From Chloroflexia bacterium (GTDB lineage: Bacteria; Chloroflexota; Chloroflexia; Thermomicrobiales; CFX8), in the NCBI GenBank assembly GCA_013696045.1, contig JACCZH010000349.1:1-7244 (forward strand): a DNA stretch of 7,244 bases, in the 5' to 3' direction. Position numbers and translations under genes: made by a program. A model generated the notes under the pieces. That model was not told the origin of the DNA, searched no databases, and saw nothing but the letters and a program-made list of their open reading frames with translations. Below, in pieces: positions 1 through 6,424 of this stretch. The stretch's first letter is position 1; each line of letters opens with the position of its first letter.

Positions 1-1
1 A

Positions 2-29
2 GGGCGACCGAACCGGTCGCCCGTACGAA
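2..29. repeat. Palindromic repeat, left copy
   Basis: The two 9-base arms GGGCGACCG (2-10) and CGGTCGCCC (14-22) are perfectly complementary around the loop AAC, followed by GTACGAA. The 28 bases 2-29 are the exact reverse complement of 952-979 on the other side of the MBL gene. The copy lies just before the MBL start codon, so it would be in the mRNA leader. Its outer left arm, if present, is degenerate (base 1 does not pair) or lies outside the window. It looks like a dispersed intergenic repeat, but family membership cannot be shown from one window. Confidence 0.75.
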
Positions 30-39
30 ATGGATACCC

Positions 40-933
40 ATGACCACTGAAACCACCATGCCATTCTTCGAGCCAGTCAGCAGCGAGGGTGCCGAGCCGA
101 TAGTCCACATGCTGGCTGTACCCAACGAGGGCATGATGTCAGGTCAGCCCACGAATTGCTTTCTCATGGGATATGTCGCCACAGATGGACCGCTGACGCT
201 TGTCGATTGTGGCTCACCCGGCACCATGCCGATTTTTGAGGCGGCTTTCGAGGCGCTGGGCGTCGATCCGCAGCGGATCAATCGCATTGTGCTAACCCAC
301 TGCCATCCAGATCATGTGGGCGGCGCGCCCGATCTCAAGGCATTGACCGGCGCGCCGGTCTGGGCGCACCCGCTGGAGCAACCTCCCATCGAGCGCTTCG
401 CTCCGGTGCTGAAGGTGGATCACTGGATCGAAGACGGTGTGCCGATCGAGTGCGAGGGTTACAGACTGAAGCCGATCTTCACGCCCGGACACGCGCCCGG
501 ACATGTTGCGCTGGTTGTGTCAACATCGCGGCTGCTGCTGGCCGGTGACATGATATCCGGCTTCGGCAGTGTGGGCATCTTCCCACCGGACGGCAGCGTC
601 GCGGCCTACGTCGCGAGCCTGCGCCGGCTGCTCGCTCTTCATAATGCCGAACCGTTCACCGCGATCTGCCCCGGCCATGGTCCGGTCATTCCCAACGTGC
701 GCGAAAAAATCACAGGCTACATCGAGCACCGCCTGGCACGCGAGGAGGAGATCGCCACCGCCGTTGGCCAAGCCAGCCCGGCGACCATTGACGGCCTCCT
801 GCCGGTAATCTACCCCGACGTCCTGCCGCACCTCACCTTCGCCGCCAAATCGACCCTCACCATGCACCTGCGCAAGCTTGTCGAGGATGGACGGGTGACG
901 GTGGATGAGGATGAACGGTACCGGCTGATCTGA
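40..933 (+). CDS. MBL-fold hydrolase, LACTB2-like, with winged-helix tail
   Basis: This 297-residue protein is a metallo-beta-lactamase-fold hydrolase. The metal-binding signature THCHPDH gives H87, H89, D91 and H92. Further ligands are H151 in TPGHAPGH, D170 in LLAGD and H213 in PGHGP, so the binuclear site looks complete. Residues of about 225-297 (EHRLAREEEI, then a predicted helix-turn-helix with HLRKLVEDGRV) match the winged helix that follows the MBL domain in LACTB2-type proteins. Human LACTB2 is an endoribonuclease, but bacterial relatives are mostly uncharacterised, so the substrate is unknown. There is no signal peptide, so it is probably cytoplasmic. The ATG at 40 is the first in-frame start; its ribosome site is weak (TGGA), and the ATG at 58 has none. 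The promoter lies outside the window. The gene stands alone between two repeat copies and converges on the M24 gene. Fold certain, function open. Confidence 0.9.
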   Translation: MTTETTMPFFEPVSSEGAEPIVHMLAVPNEGMMSGQPTNCFLMGYVATDGPLTLVDCGSPGTMPIFEAAFEALGVDPQRINRIVLTHCHPDHVGGAPDLKALTGAPVWAHPLEQPPIERFAPVLKVDHWIEDGVPIECEGYRLKPIFTPGHAPGHVALVVSTSRLLLAGDMISGFGSVGIFPPDGSVAAYVASLRRLLALHNAEPFTAICPGHGPVIPNVREKITGYIEHRLAREEEIATAVGQASPATIDGLLPVIYPDVLPHLTFAAKSTLTMHLRKLVEDGRVTVDEDERYRLI

Positions 934-951
934 TCTGGAGTGCCGATTTCA

Positions 952-984
952 TTCGTACGGGCGACCGGTTCGGTCGCCCGTACG
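952..984. repeat. Palindromic repeat, right copy; 14-bp perfect hairpin
   Basis: The left arm CGTACGGGCGACCG (954-967) pairs perfectly with CGGTCGCCCGTACG (971-984) across the 3-base loop GTT. Bases 952-979 are the inverted copy of 2-29. It lies in the 77-base gap between the convergent MBL and M24 stop codons, so it could slow or end transcription from both sides. Neither strand has a T-run after the stem, so a classical intrinsic terminator is not supported. Confidence 0.8.
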
Positions 985-1010
985 CACTTCAAGTCCTCTC
1001 TTCCTCGCTC

Positions 1011-2198
1011 CTATACCGGAATAACCATGCTCTCCAGATCACGCGGGTAATAGGTCAGCCATTCGACGCCGTCCTCGGTCACCGCGACCGTGTCGGAATG
1101 GCGGAAGCCGGCGAAGCCGTTGACGTAGATGCCGGGCTCGACGGTGAAGACCATGCCGACCTCGATGGTGCGGTCGTCGCCGTGGTCGAGGAAGGGCGCC
1201 TCGTGGATCTGCATTGATTTCGCGTGGCCGGTGTGGTGCCGCCAGTACTCCCAGAGGTTGTGCTCGGTGAAGAACTCGCGTACCTGCTTGTCAACATCCG
1301 AACAGGGAATACCCGGCTTGATCGCCTCGATCGCCAGCGTCTGCACATCGAACATCAGGTTGAAGAAGCGCTCCTGCTCAGGCGTTGGCTCGCCCATGAT
1401 CATCGTGCGCTCAAGCTCGCTGCCATAGCCCCAGACGGTTGCGTCCGCGCCGGTGACCAGCACGTCGCCCGCTTTCAGACGCGCATTGTTGCTCATGGCG
1501 TGTGGATTTGCGGAGTCCTTGCCTATCTGACCGCGGAAACCGGCCATCGCGCCAGCCCTGCCCATCGGACGGTAGTCAGAGCCCAGAGTCCTCAACATCG
1601 ACTGGGTGGCCTCAAACGAGGCTCGCATCGAGATCTCAGTCTCAGTGACGCCGACCTTGCAATATTCCTGCAAGAAGGTATGCGCCAGGTTGCCCCAGCG
1701 GGCGCTCTCACGGATCAGCGTCAACTCATCCTGGCTGTTAATCATCTGCATATATTCAACGTCGTCACGCACATTTTCGACCGTCGCGTCCGGCAGAACC
1801 GCGCTTACAGCCGGACCACGGTAGCCATAGATCGCGCCGTAGCCGTCGCCATCCACGCCGATCCTGGCTTTGGACAACCCGAGATCCACCAGTAGATCCT
1901 TTATGAACTCCATTGGGTGGCGGTCGCCGGGAAACTCCGGGTAATCGACAATCTTGTCAACCAGGGCAAACTCCTCGGCATGCTCCACCTCAAGCCGGGG
2001 CACCAGCAGCGCAGAGCTATCTTTGGTGAGGATGAACGCCATCGGCCGCTCGGTGGGGATGAACGTAAAGCGGCTGAAATATGACACGCTTGGCGCGCCG
2101 AACAACACCAGTCCGGTGATGCCGCGCTGGCCCAGGCGCTCCAGAATTGTCTCGCGCCGGGCCATGTATTCTCCGTCGCTCAAACGTAGCTGCACCAC
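1011..2198 (-). CDS. M24 family (creatinase/aminopeptidase P fold) protein with altered metal ligands
   Basis: This 395-residue protein has the two-domain layout of creatinase, prolidase and aminopeptidase P: an N-terminal creatinase-like domain (about 1-150) and a C-terminal pita-bread domain (about 160-395). H233, H325 (HHTGH), the IHEAP motif and E354 (VEPGIY) are kept. Aligned by eye with the usual five metal ligands (D, D, H, E, E), the first Asp is G250, the second is E261 and the last Glu is S368 (GFRHSD). The segment SELERTM resembles creatinase, which needs no metal, more than prolidase. A peptidase role is therefore uncertain; hydrolysis of a small guanidino or amide compound is an alternative. 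I chose the GTG at 2198 because AAGGAG lies 7 bases upstream. An ATG at 2237 would include that site in the coding region; an ATG at 2165, with GGAG before it, would trim the conserved QLRLSD start. It is cytoplasmic by absence of a signal peptide, and divergent from the importer genes. Confidence 0.87.
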   Translation of the reverse strand: MVQLRLSDGEYMARRETILERLGQRGITGLVLFGAPSVSYFSRFTFIPTERPMAFILTKDSSALLVPRLEVEHAEEFALVDKIVDYPEFPGDRHPMEFIKDLLVDLGLSKARIGVDGDGYGAIYGYRGPAVSAVLPDATVENVRDDVEYMQMINSQDELTLIRESARWGNLAHTFLQEYCKVGVTETEISMRASFEATQSMLRTLGSDYRPMGRAGAMAGFRGQIGKDSANPHAMSNNARLKAGDVLVTGADATVWGYGSELERTMIMGEPTPEQERFFNLMFDVQTLAIEAIKPGIPCSDVDKQVREFFTEHNLWEYWRHHTGHAKSMQIHEAPFLDHGDDRTIEVGMVFTVEPGIYVNGFAGFRHSDTVAVTEDGVEWLTYYPRDLESMVIPV

Positions 2199-2205
2199 TA
2201 TGTTT

Positions 2206-2211
2206 CTCCTT
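2206..2211 (-). promoter_or_regulatory. Ribosome binding site fixing the M24 start
   Basis: Read on the minus strand, AAGGAG sits 7 bases before the GTG at 2198. This is a near-perfect Shine-Dalgarno sequence at ideal spacing. It favours a 395-residue protein over longer or shorter versions that begin at ATG codons. Confidence 0.7.
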
Positions 2212-2236
2212 CGTTTCGTTGTGATTAGACACGGCA

Positions 2237-2265
2237 ACCCTAGCCCGGACGCCGAGATCCCGCAA
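2237..2265 (-). promoter_or_regulatory. Candidate promoter of the M24 gene
   Basis: On the minus strand a -35-like TTGCGG (2265-2260) is separated by 17 bases from a -10-like TAGGGT (2242-2237). This resembles GC-rich housekeeping promoters. Transcription would begin near 2230, giving a leader of about 30 bases. The -10 box matches the TATAAT consensus at only three positions, so this is a suggestion. Confidence 0.35.
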
Positions 2266-2271
2266 CACCGT

Positions 2272-2301
2272 TTCCGACCGAGCGGGCAGGAGTGTTATGA
2301 T
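2272..2301 (+). promoter_or_regulatory. Candidate extended -10 promoter of the importer genes
   Basis: TATGAT (2296-2301) is preceded by TGT, making an extended -10 element. A weak -35-like TTCCGA (2272-2277) lies 18 bases upstream. The start would be near 2308, leaving a leader of about 140 bases before the binding-protein gene. The leader contains the small palindrome GGATC-GTG-GATCC (2316-2328), a possible operator half-site pair or weak hairpin. Confidence 0.35.
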
Positions 2302-2447
2302 GTTTGAAATCCTGCGGATCGTGGATCCAACAAACAAATACATCCCAGCATGCGCATCAAGCCGTACTCTGACAAACGGCACGACACATTCCACCGGGCC
2401 GAAGTGTTGGCAGTGGACGTCAGTTTCAGAGAGAAAGGATCCCATCA

Positions 2448-4265
2448 ATGACCGATCTAGCCAAGTCCGACCGTGTAGACGATGTAGCCAACGTGCTGCG
2501 CGGAAGCAGCCTCAGCCGCCGCAACCTGCTCGTCAGGGCAACCGCCCTCGGGCTGAGTGTGCCGGTTGTGGCTTCGTTGCTGGCCGCGTGCGGCGAGGAT
2601 GAAGAGGATGCGCCAGCTGACGCCGGCGCCCCAACGACCGCCCCAGAAATATCAGGCGATCCAACAGAGGTCCCCGGCGACACTGAGGACGAACCAACCG
2701 AGACAACGGACGATGCCACCACTCCAGACACGGATACGGGCGCGGACGACACCGGCGAGCACCCACAGGGCGGCGAGATCATCATCGGAACGCTCGGCGA
2801 GGCGCAAACGATCAACCCCTTCCTTACCAACGAGACCGAGGGCACTTGGCGCTGCAAGATGATGTTTGATGAGTTCGTTACGCTCGACCCGGTTACCTAC
2901 GAGCCCATTCCGTCGCTGGCCGCGGAGTGGGACATCTCGGACGACGCCACAGAGTACACGTTTACACTCCAGGACGAGGTTCTGTTCTCCGATGGCTCAC
3001 CGTTGACGATGAACGACATCGCGTTCTTCATCCAGGGCGTGCTGAATCCGGATTCAACCAGCCCGTTCGTGCCGCAATTCATGGACATCGATGGCGCGGC
3101 AGCTTTCAACGAGGGTGGCGCTGACACGGTCAGCGGCATTGAAGTCGTCGACGATCAGACCCTTACCATCACCTTGACCGAGCCAAACGCAGCCTTTCTG
3201 GTCAACATGCGCGAGATCCGGCCGGTGCCCAGCGCCATGCTCGAGGGTGGGGATCTTCAGAATGACGATTTCTTCCAGGCGCCGATCGGCGCAGGACCGT
3301 TCAAGTTCGTCTCGTGGAACACCGGTGGCGACTTTGTTGCCGAACGCAACGAGAATTACTGGCAGCCCGGCAAACCCTACCTGGATGGCTTCACCCACCG
3401 GGTAATCGCTGACTCGCAGACGCTGGTGCTGTCGCTGGAGACGGGCGAGATCGACGCCTCCAACTACCCAGCCCCAACCGTCGCCGGCAACCTGGAGGCA
3501 ATCGAAACCCTGGATGTGATGGTGCCGCCCTTTACCCAGCCGGACGGCTGGTCGTTCAACCAGGCGCACGAGCAGCTTGCGATCAAAGAGGTTCGTCAGG
3601 CCATTGCCATGGCACTCAACATGGAACAGTACGTCGCGGACTTCTTGCTGGGTCTTGGCGAGGTCGGCGTCGGGCCAATCGCGCCCGGCAACTGGGCCTT
3701 CAATGAGAACCTTGAGCCAATTCCCTACGATCTGGACCGGGCCAAGGAGTTGATGGCCGAAGCCGGATACCCAGACGGCGGTTTCTCAGTGCAGTTCACA
3801 ACCAACCAGGGCAACGTCTTGCGCGAGGATTTCTTTACCTTCACCCAGGCCGCCCTGACGGAACTTGGCATCACTGCCGAAGCCAACGTCACGGAATGGA
3901 CCCAGGTTGTACAGGCAGCCAGTGATGGAACCTTCGAGGCGATCTGCCCCACCTGGTCGGGCGCGAACATTGAGCCGGACGAGCTCTATCTGACCCTGCA
4001 CTCCGAATCTTCCCGCAACGTCTTTGGCTACAGTAACTCCGAGGTGGATCAGCTTCTTGAGGATGCGCGCGCCACGGCCGACCGGGACGAGCGCAAGGTG
4101 CTCTATGACCAGGTGCAGGAGATTCTGATGGATGATGTGCCGATCTTCTGGGCCTGGTATCGGCCGTTCATCCACGTCACCCAGAACAGGTTCAGCGGTT
4201 ACGTCGATAGCAGTCTCACCGGCGGACTGTTTGTGCAACTTGAGAACTGGTATGTGAACGAGTAG
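2448..4265 (+). CDS. Peptide-type (family 5) ABC transporter substrate-binding lipoprotein
   Basis: This 605-residue extracytoplasmic binding protein belongs to the DppA/OppA-like family (SBP_bac_5) and delivers substrate to the two permeases downstream. The N-terminus carries a twin-arginine motif, SRRNLL with R24-R25, a hydrophobic stretch and the lipobox LLAAC with Cys48, so Tat export and lipid anchoring are likely. Residues 49-107 are a low-complexity linker rich in Asp, Glu, Thr and Pro. The binding domain starts at about 108 (GGEIIIGTLGEAQTINPF). Family hallmarks are LAAEWDISDDATEYTF, PIGAGPFKF (279-287), NYWQPGKPYLDG and the later YDLDRAKELMAEAGYPDGG. Length is normal for the family once the long linker is allowed for. 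AAAGGA lies 8 bases before the ATG. Peptides are the default substrate, but family 5 proteins also bind nickel, sugars and other solutes, so specificity cannot be read here. Confidence 0.93.
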   Translation: MTDLAKSDRVDDVANVLRGSSLSRRNLLVRATALGLSVPVVASLLAACGEDEEDAPADAGAPTTAPEISGDPTEVPGDTEDEPTETTDDATTPDTDTGADDTGEHPQGGEIIIGTLGEAQTINPFLTNETEGTWRCKMMFDEFVTLDPVTYEPIPSLAAEWDISDDATEYTFTLQDEVLFSDGSPLTMNDIAFFIQGVLNPDSTSPFVPQFMDIDGAAAFNEGGADTVSGIEVVDDQTLTITLTEPNAAFLVNMREIRPVPSAMLEGGDLQNDDFFQAPIGAGPFKFVSWNTGGDFVAERNENYWQPGKPYLDGFTHRVIADSQTLVLSLETGEIDASNYPAPTVAGNLEAIETLDVMVPPFTQPDGWSFNQAHEQLAIKEVRQAIAMALNMEQYVADFLLGLGEVGVGPIAPGNWAFNENLEPIPYDLDRAKELMAEAGYPDGGFSVQFTTNQGNVLREDFFTFTQAALTELGITAEANVTEWTQVVQAASDGTFEAICPTWSGANIEPDELYLTLHSESSRNVFGYSNSEVDQLLEDARATADRDERKVLYDQVQEILMDDVPIFWAWYRPFIHVTQNRFSGYVDSSLTGGLFVQLENWYVNE

Positions 4266-4272
4266 GAAGTAG

Positions 4273-4375
4273 CCCTCACACCCAACCGTGAGCCAGAGGG
4301 TACACCGCCCTGTGGGGAGAGGGGAAGTTTGGTTCTCTTCTCCCCACTCCCACGGGGAGAGGGGTCGGAGTGAGG
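4273..4375. repeat. Structured intergenic element between binding protein and permease genes
   Basis: Most of the 129-base gap 4266-4394 is made of nested inverted repeats. CCTCAC (4274-4279) can pair with GTGAGG (4370-4375), enclosing the hairpin at 4312-4347 and further G-rich and C-rich tracts. CTCAC/GTGAG (4275-4279 and 4288-4292) is a further small stem. The pattern of C-rich then G-rich tracts bounded by CCTCAC and GTGAGG looks like a dispersed palindromic intergenic repeat. Other copies would have to be found in the genome to confirm that. Confidence 0.6.
4312..4347 (+). promoter_or_regulatory. Strong RNA hairpin in the operon, likely attenuator or mRNA stabiliser
   Basis: GTGGGGAGAGGGGAA (4312-4326) pairs along its whole length with TTCTCTTCTCCCCAC (4333-4347). 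That gives 15 base pairs with two G-U wobbles and a 6-base loop. The right arm can instead pair with the downstream GGGGAGAGGGG (4354-4364), so two hairpins exclude each other. Six T residues (4377-4382) follow the whole element, just before the permease ribosome site AGAGGA (4383-4388). Stem-loops after the binding-protein gene are known in other importers to keep its expression above that of the permeases; that role here is inference. Confidence 0.6.
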
Positions 4376-4394
4376 ATTTTTTAGAGGACATTCC

Positions 4395-5360
4395 ATGGCA
4401 GGCAACAGCGCGTATATCATCCGGCGGCTACTCATGATCGGGCCGCTTCTCGTGGGCCTCAGCATCATCATCTTCTTGCTGCTCCAGCTGACACCGGGCG
4501 ACCCTGCTCTGGCGTTTGTCTCGGAGCAGAACAATGATCCGGTTGTGCTGGAGAGGATTCGCGAGGACCTGGGTCTGAACCAGTCGATTCCGGTGCAATA
4601 CTTCAAGTGGGCACGCAAGCTCGTCGTCGGCGATTTTGGAACCGCCTACACCTACAACAACAAGTCCGTGCTCACGCTGATCGGAGAGCGCGCCTGGCCG
4701 ACGGTTCAGATTCAGGGGCTGAGCATCATCGTGGCGCTGATGATCTCTCTACCGGTCGGGATTGTGTCGGCGACCCGCCAGTACTCGGCGATCGACAACA
4801 CCGCAACCGTCGGGGCGTTCGTTGGCCTGGCCATTCCGCAATTTTGGTTCGCCCTGCTGCTCCAGCTTTTTCTGGGCGTCCAGCTGGGGTTGCTGCCAAT
4901 AGCAACACAAGGTCAGGATGTGGACGGATTGGCGCGGGCCCAATACTACATCTTGCCGACGGTCGTTCTAGCGCTGCCGCTGATCGCGACCTTCGCGCGC
5001 TTTATGCGCTCCAGCATGTTGGAGGTTATCCGGCAGGATTACATCAACACCGCGCGCGCCAAAGGGCTGGACGAGCGTAACGTGCTCTACCGCCACGCGC
5101 TCAAGAACGCGCTCATCCCGATGGTGACGGTGATCGGCTTACAGCTACCGCGTATGTTAAGCGGAGGGGTGATCGTTGAAGCGATCTTCGCCTGGCCGGG
5201 CCTTGGGAATCTGGGCTACGAAGCCATTCTGCGGCGCGATTATCCAATCATCCTGGCGCTCACGGTCATTACCGGCGCGTTCCTGCTGATCCTGAACGTC
5301 ATAATTGACATCATCTATGTGTTTATCGATCCGCGTATCGGCTATGGACGTTCATCATGA
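4395..5360 (+). CDS. ABC transporter permease, DppB/OppB-like
   Basis: This 321-residue inner-membrane subunit forms half of the translocation channel. The N-terminus (YIIRRLLMIGPLLVGLSIIIFLLLQLTPGDP, in parts typical of DppB) holds the first membrane helix. A periplasmic loop follows (about 40-100) with the family's DLGLNQSIPVQYFKW and GDFGTAY segments. Membrane helices lie at about 106-127, 136-162, 186-203, 240-262 and 285-311. The EAA loop that docks on the ATPase is at 215-241 (DYINTARAKGLDERNVLYRHALKNALIP) and looks intact, so a working ATPase partner is expected. AGAGGA lies 6 bases before the ATG. The C-terminus ends with IDPRIGYG, the usual family ending. Its stop overlaps the start of the next gene as ATGA, implying translational coupling. 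The substrate is unknown. Confidence 0.93.
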   Translation: MAGNSAYIIRRLLMIGPLLVGLSIIIFLLLQLTPGDPALAFVSEQNNDPVVLERIREDLGLNQSIPVQYFKWARKLVVGDFGTAYTYNNKSVLTLIGERAWPTVQIQGLSIIVALMISLPVGIVSATRQYSAIDNTATVGAFVGLAIPQFWFALLLQLFLGVQLGLLPIATQGQDVDGLARAQYYILPTVVLALPLIATFARFMRSSMLEVIRQDYINTARAKGLDERNVLYRHALKNALIPMVTVIGLQLPRMLSGGVIVEAIFAWPGLGNLGYEAILRRDYPIILALTVITGAFLLILNVIIDIIYVFIDPRIGYGRSS

Positions 5361-6262
5361 CCGCCGGACGAACCGGGGCCTTCCTGTCCGGGGCGGACCA
5401 ACGCCTCGCCAAGCCGGCGCGCAGCCAGACGAGGATCGTCTGGGACAACTTCCGGCGCAGCAAGCTGGCAATTGTCGGTGGCGCGGTCGTGCTGCTGCTG
5501 TACCTGATGGCCATTTTCGCCCCGCAGCTTGCGCCGCACCCGTATGAGCAGTTGAACCCCGGCGCGGCGCTCCAGGCGCCTGGCTCTGAGTATTTGCTGG
5601 GCACCGACCGGCAAACTCGAGACGTGCTGAGCCGCATCCTGGTTGGATCGCGGGTGTCGCTCTCGGTAGGCTTCGTGGCCGTGGCAATTCTCATGACCAT
5701 CGGCGTGACCATCGGGGCGCTCAGCGGCTATTTCGGAGGCTGGATCGACAACTTCTTTATGCGTTTCGTCGATATTATGCTGGCCATCCCGCAGCTGTTG
5801 CTTCTGTTGCTGGCGGTGGCGCTGTTCCGGCCGGGACTCTGGACCACCATGCTCGTCATCGGCTTCACGAGCTGGCCGCCCACTGCGCGCATCGTGCGCA
5901 GCCAGTTCCTGTCGATCAAAAACCAGGATTTCGTGCTGGCTGCCAGAGCTTCCGGCGCCGGGGCAACGCGCATCATGACGCGCCATTTGCTGCCCAACGC
6001 CCTGGCGATCATCATCGTCCAGGCCACGTTGTGGCTCTCGTTCGCCATCCTGCTGGAATCAGCCCTCAGCTTCCTCGGCCTTGGCGTCCAGCCTCCGGAG
6101 CCAACCTGGGGCGGCATGCTGGCCGACGGCCGGCGCAACATGCGCGAAGCCTACTGGCTCACCACCTTCCCCGGAGTAGCCATCTTCGTCACCGTGCTGG
6201 CCTTCAACCTCCTGGGCGACGGCCTGCGCGACGCCTTCGACCCTCGCATGCGTCGGCGGTAG
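5357..6262 (+). CDS. ABC transporter permease, DppC/OppC-like
   Basis: This 301-residue partner of the upstream permease has the usual DppC layout: a cytoplasmic start with NFRRSKLAIVGG, a first membrane helix at about 36-56 and the LGTD motif (LGTDRQTRDVLSRILVG, about 81-97). The core membrane helices lie between about 100 and 285. The LGTD motif has Thr where relatives usually have Gly (LGTD..GRD), a small departure of unknown effect. The EAA loop at about 191-217 (DFVLAARASGAGATRIMTRHLLPNAL) is well kept. The C-terminus LLGDGLRDAFDPRMRR is the canonical ending. The start is fixed by the ATGA overlap with dppB-like. In-frame stops TAG and TAA follow closely. No ATPase gene follows; the next genes are on the other strand, so the operon ends here. 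Confidence 0.93.
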   Translation: MTAGRTGAFLSGADQRLAKPARSQTRIVWDNFRRSKLAIVGGAVVLLLYLMAIFAPQLAPHPYEQLNPGAALQAPGSEYLLGTDRQTRDVLSRILVGSRVSLSVGFVAVAILMTIGVTIGALSGYFGGWIDNFFMRFVDIMLAIPQLLLLLLAVALFRPGLWTTMLVIGFTSWPPTARIVRSQFLSIKNQDFVLAARASGAGATRIMTRHLLPNALAIIIVQATLWLSFAILLESALSFLGLGVQPPEPTWGGMLADGRRNMREAYWLTTFPGVAIFVTVLAFNLLGDGLRDAFDPRMRRR

Positions 6263-6274
6263 TTAGGTCGTTAA

Positions 6275-6424
6275 GGGCACAGCCATGTTCATGGCGCCCC
6301 AGACATCCGTCACCTCGACTGGCTGCCGGCCTGGCTCGGCCGGACGCTCACGACCGGCGCGTTCAAAGATTCGGTCGACTGCGGGATGGAGACGTTCCTC
6401 ATCCCGAACGTGGGGCCCACATGA
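6275..6424 (+). pseudogene. Start-less open stretch with coding-like composition, possible gene remnant
   Basis: Between TAA (6272-6274) and TGA (6422-6424) lies a 49-codon open frame with no usable start codon near its beginning. It encodes HLDWLPAWLGRTLTTG followed by FKDSVDCGMETFLIPNVGPT. By my hand count G/C content is about 65, 53 and 84 percent at codon positions 1, 2 and 3, which is the pattern of real genes in high-GC DNA. The opposite strand fits less well. It could be the 3' end of a gene that lost its start, and its tail overlaps the end of the convergent YnfA gene by 26 bases. I do not recognise the protein. A chance frame in a 136-base gap cannot be excluded. Confidence 0.25.

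Noticed and set aside
952..984. Bidirectional intrinsic terminator between the MBL and M24 genes
   Set aside because: The stem is strong and well placed, but neither strand has a T-run after it, so I list it only as a repeat hairpin.
1224..1895. Long plus-strand open frame of 223 codons inside the M24 gene
   Set aside because: It is antisense to a gene with clear family motifs. Its translation is rich in Arg, His and Gln without a recognisable domain, as expected from the reverse of GC-rich coding DNA.
2407..2435. TTGGCA at 2407-2412 as a -35 box close to the binding-protein gene
   Set aside because: The position 17 bases downstream is purine-rich (AGAGAA) with no -10 likeness, and it merges with the ribosome site.
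5342..5986. Minus-strand open frame of 214 codons opposite the DppC-like gene
   Set aside because: It lies opposite a well-supported permease, has a charged low-complexity translation, and shows no family motif.
6326..6343. CCGGCC...GGCCGG hairpin as the terminator of the importer operon
   Set aside because: The stem has only 6 pairs with no T-run, and it falls inside the coding-like stretch, where such GC-rich palindromes arise by chance.
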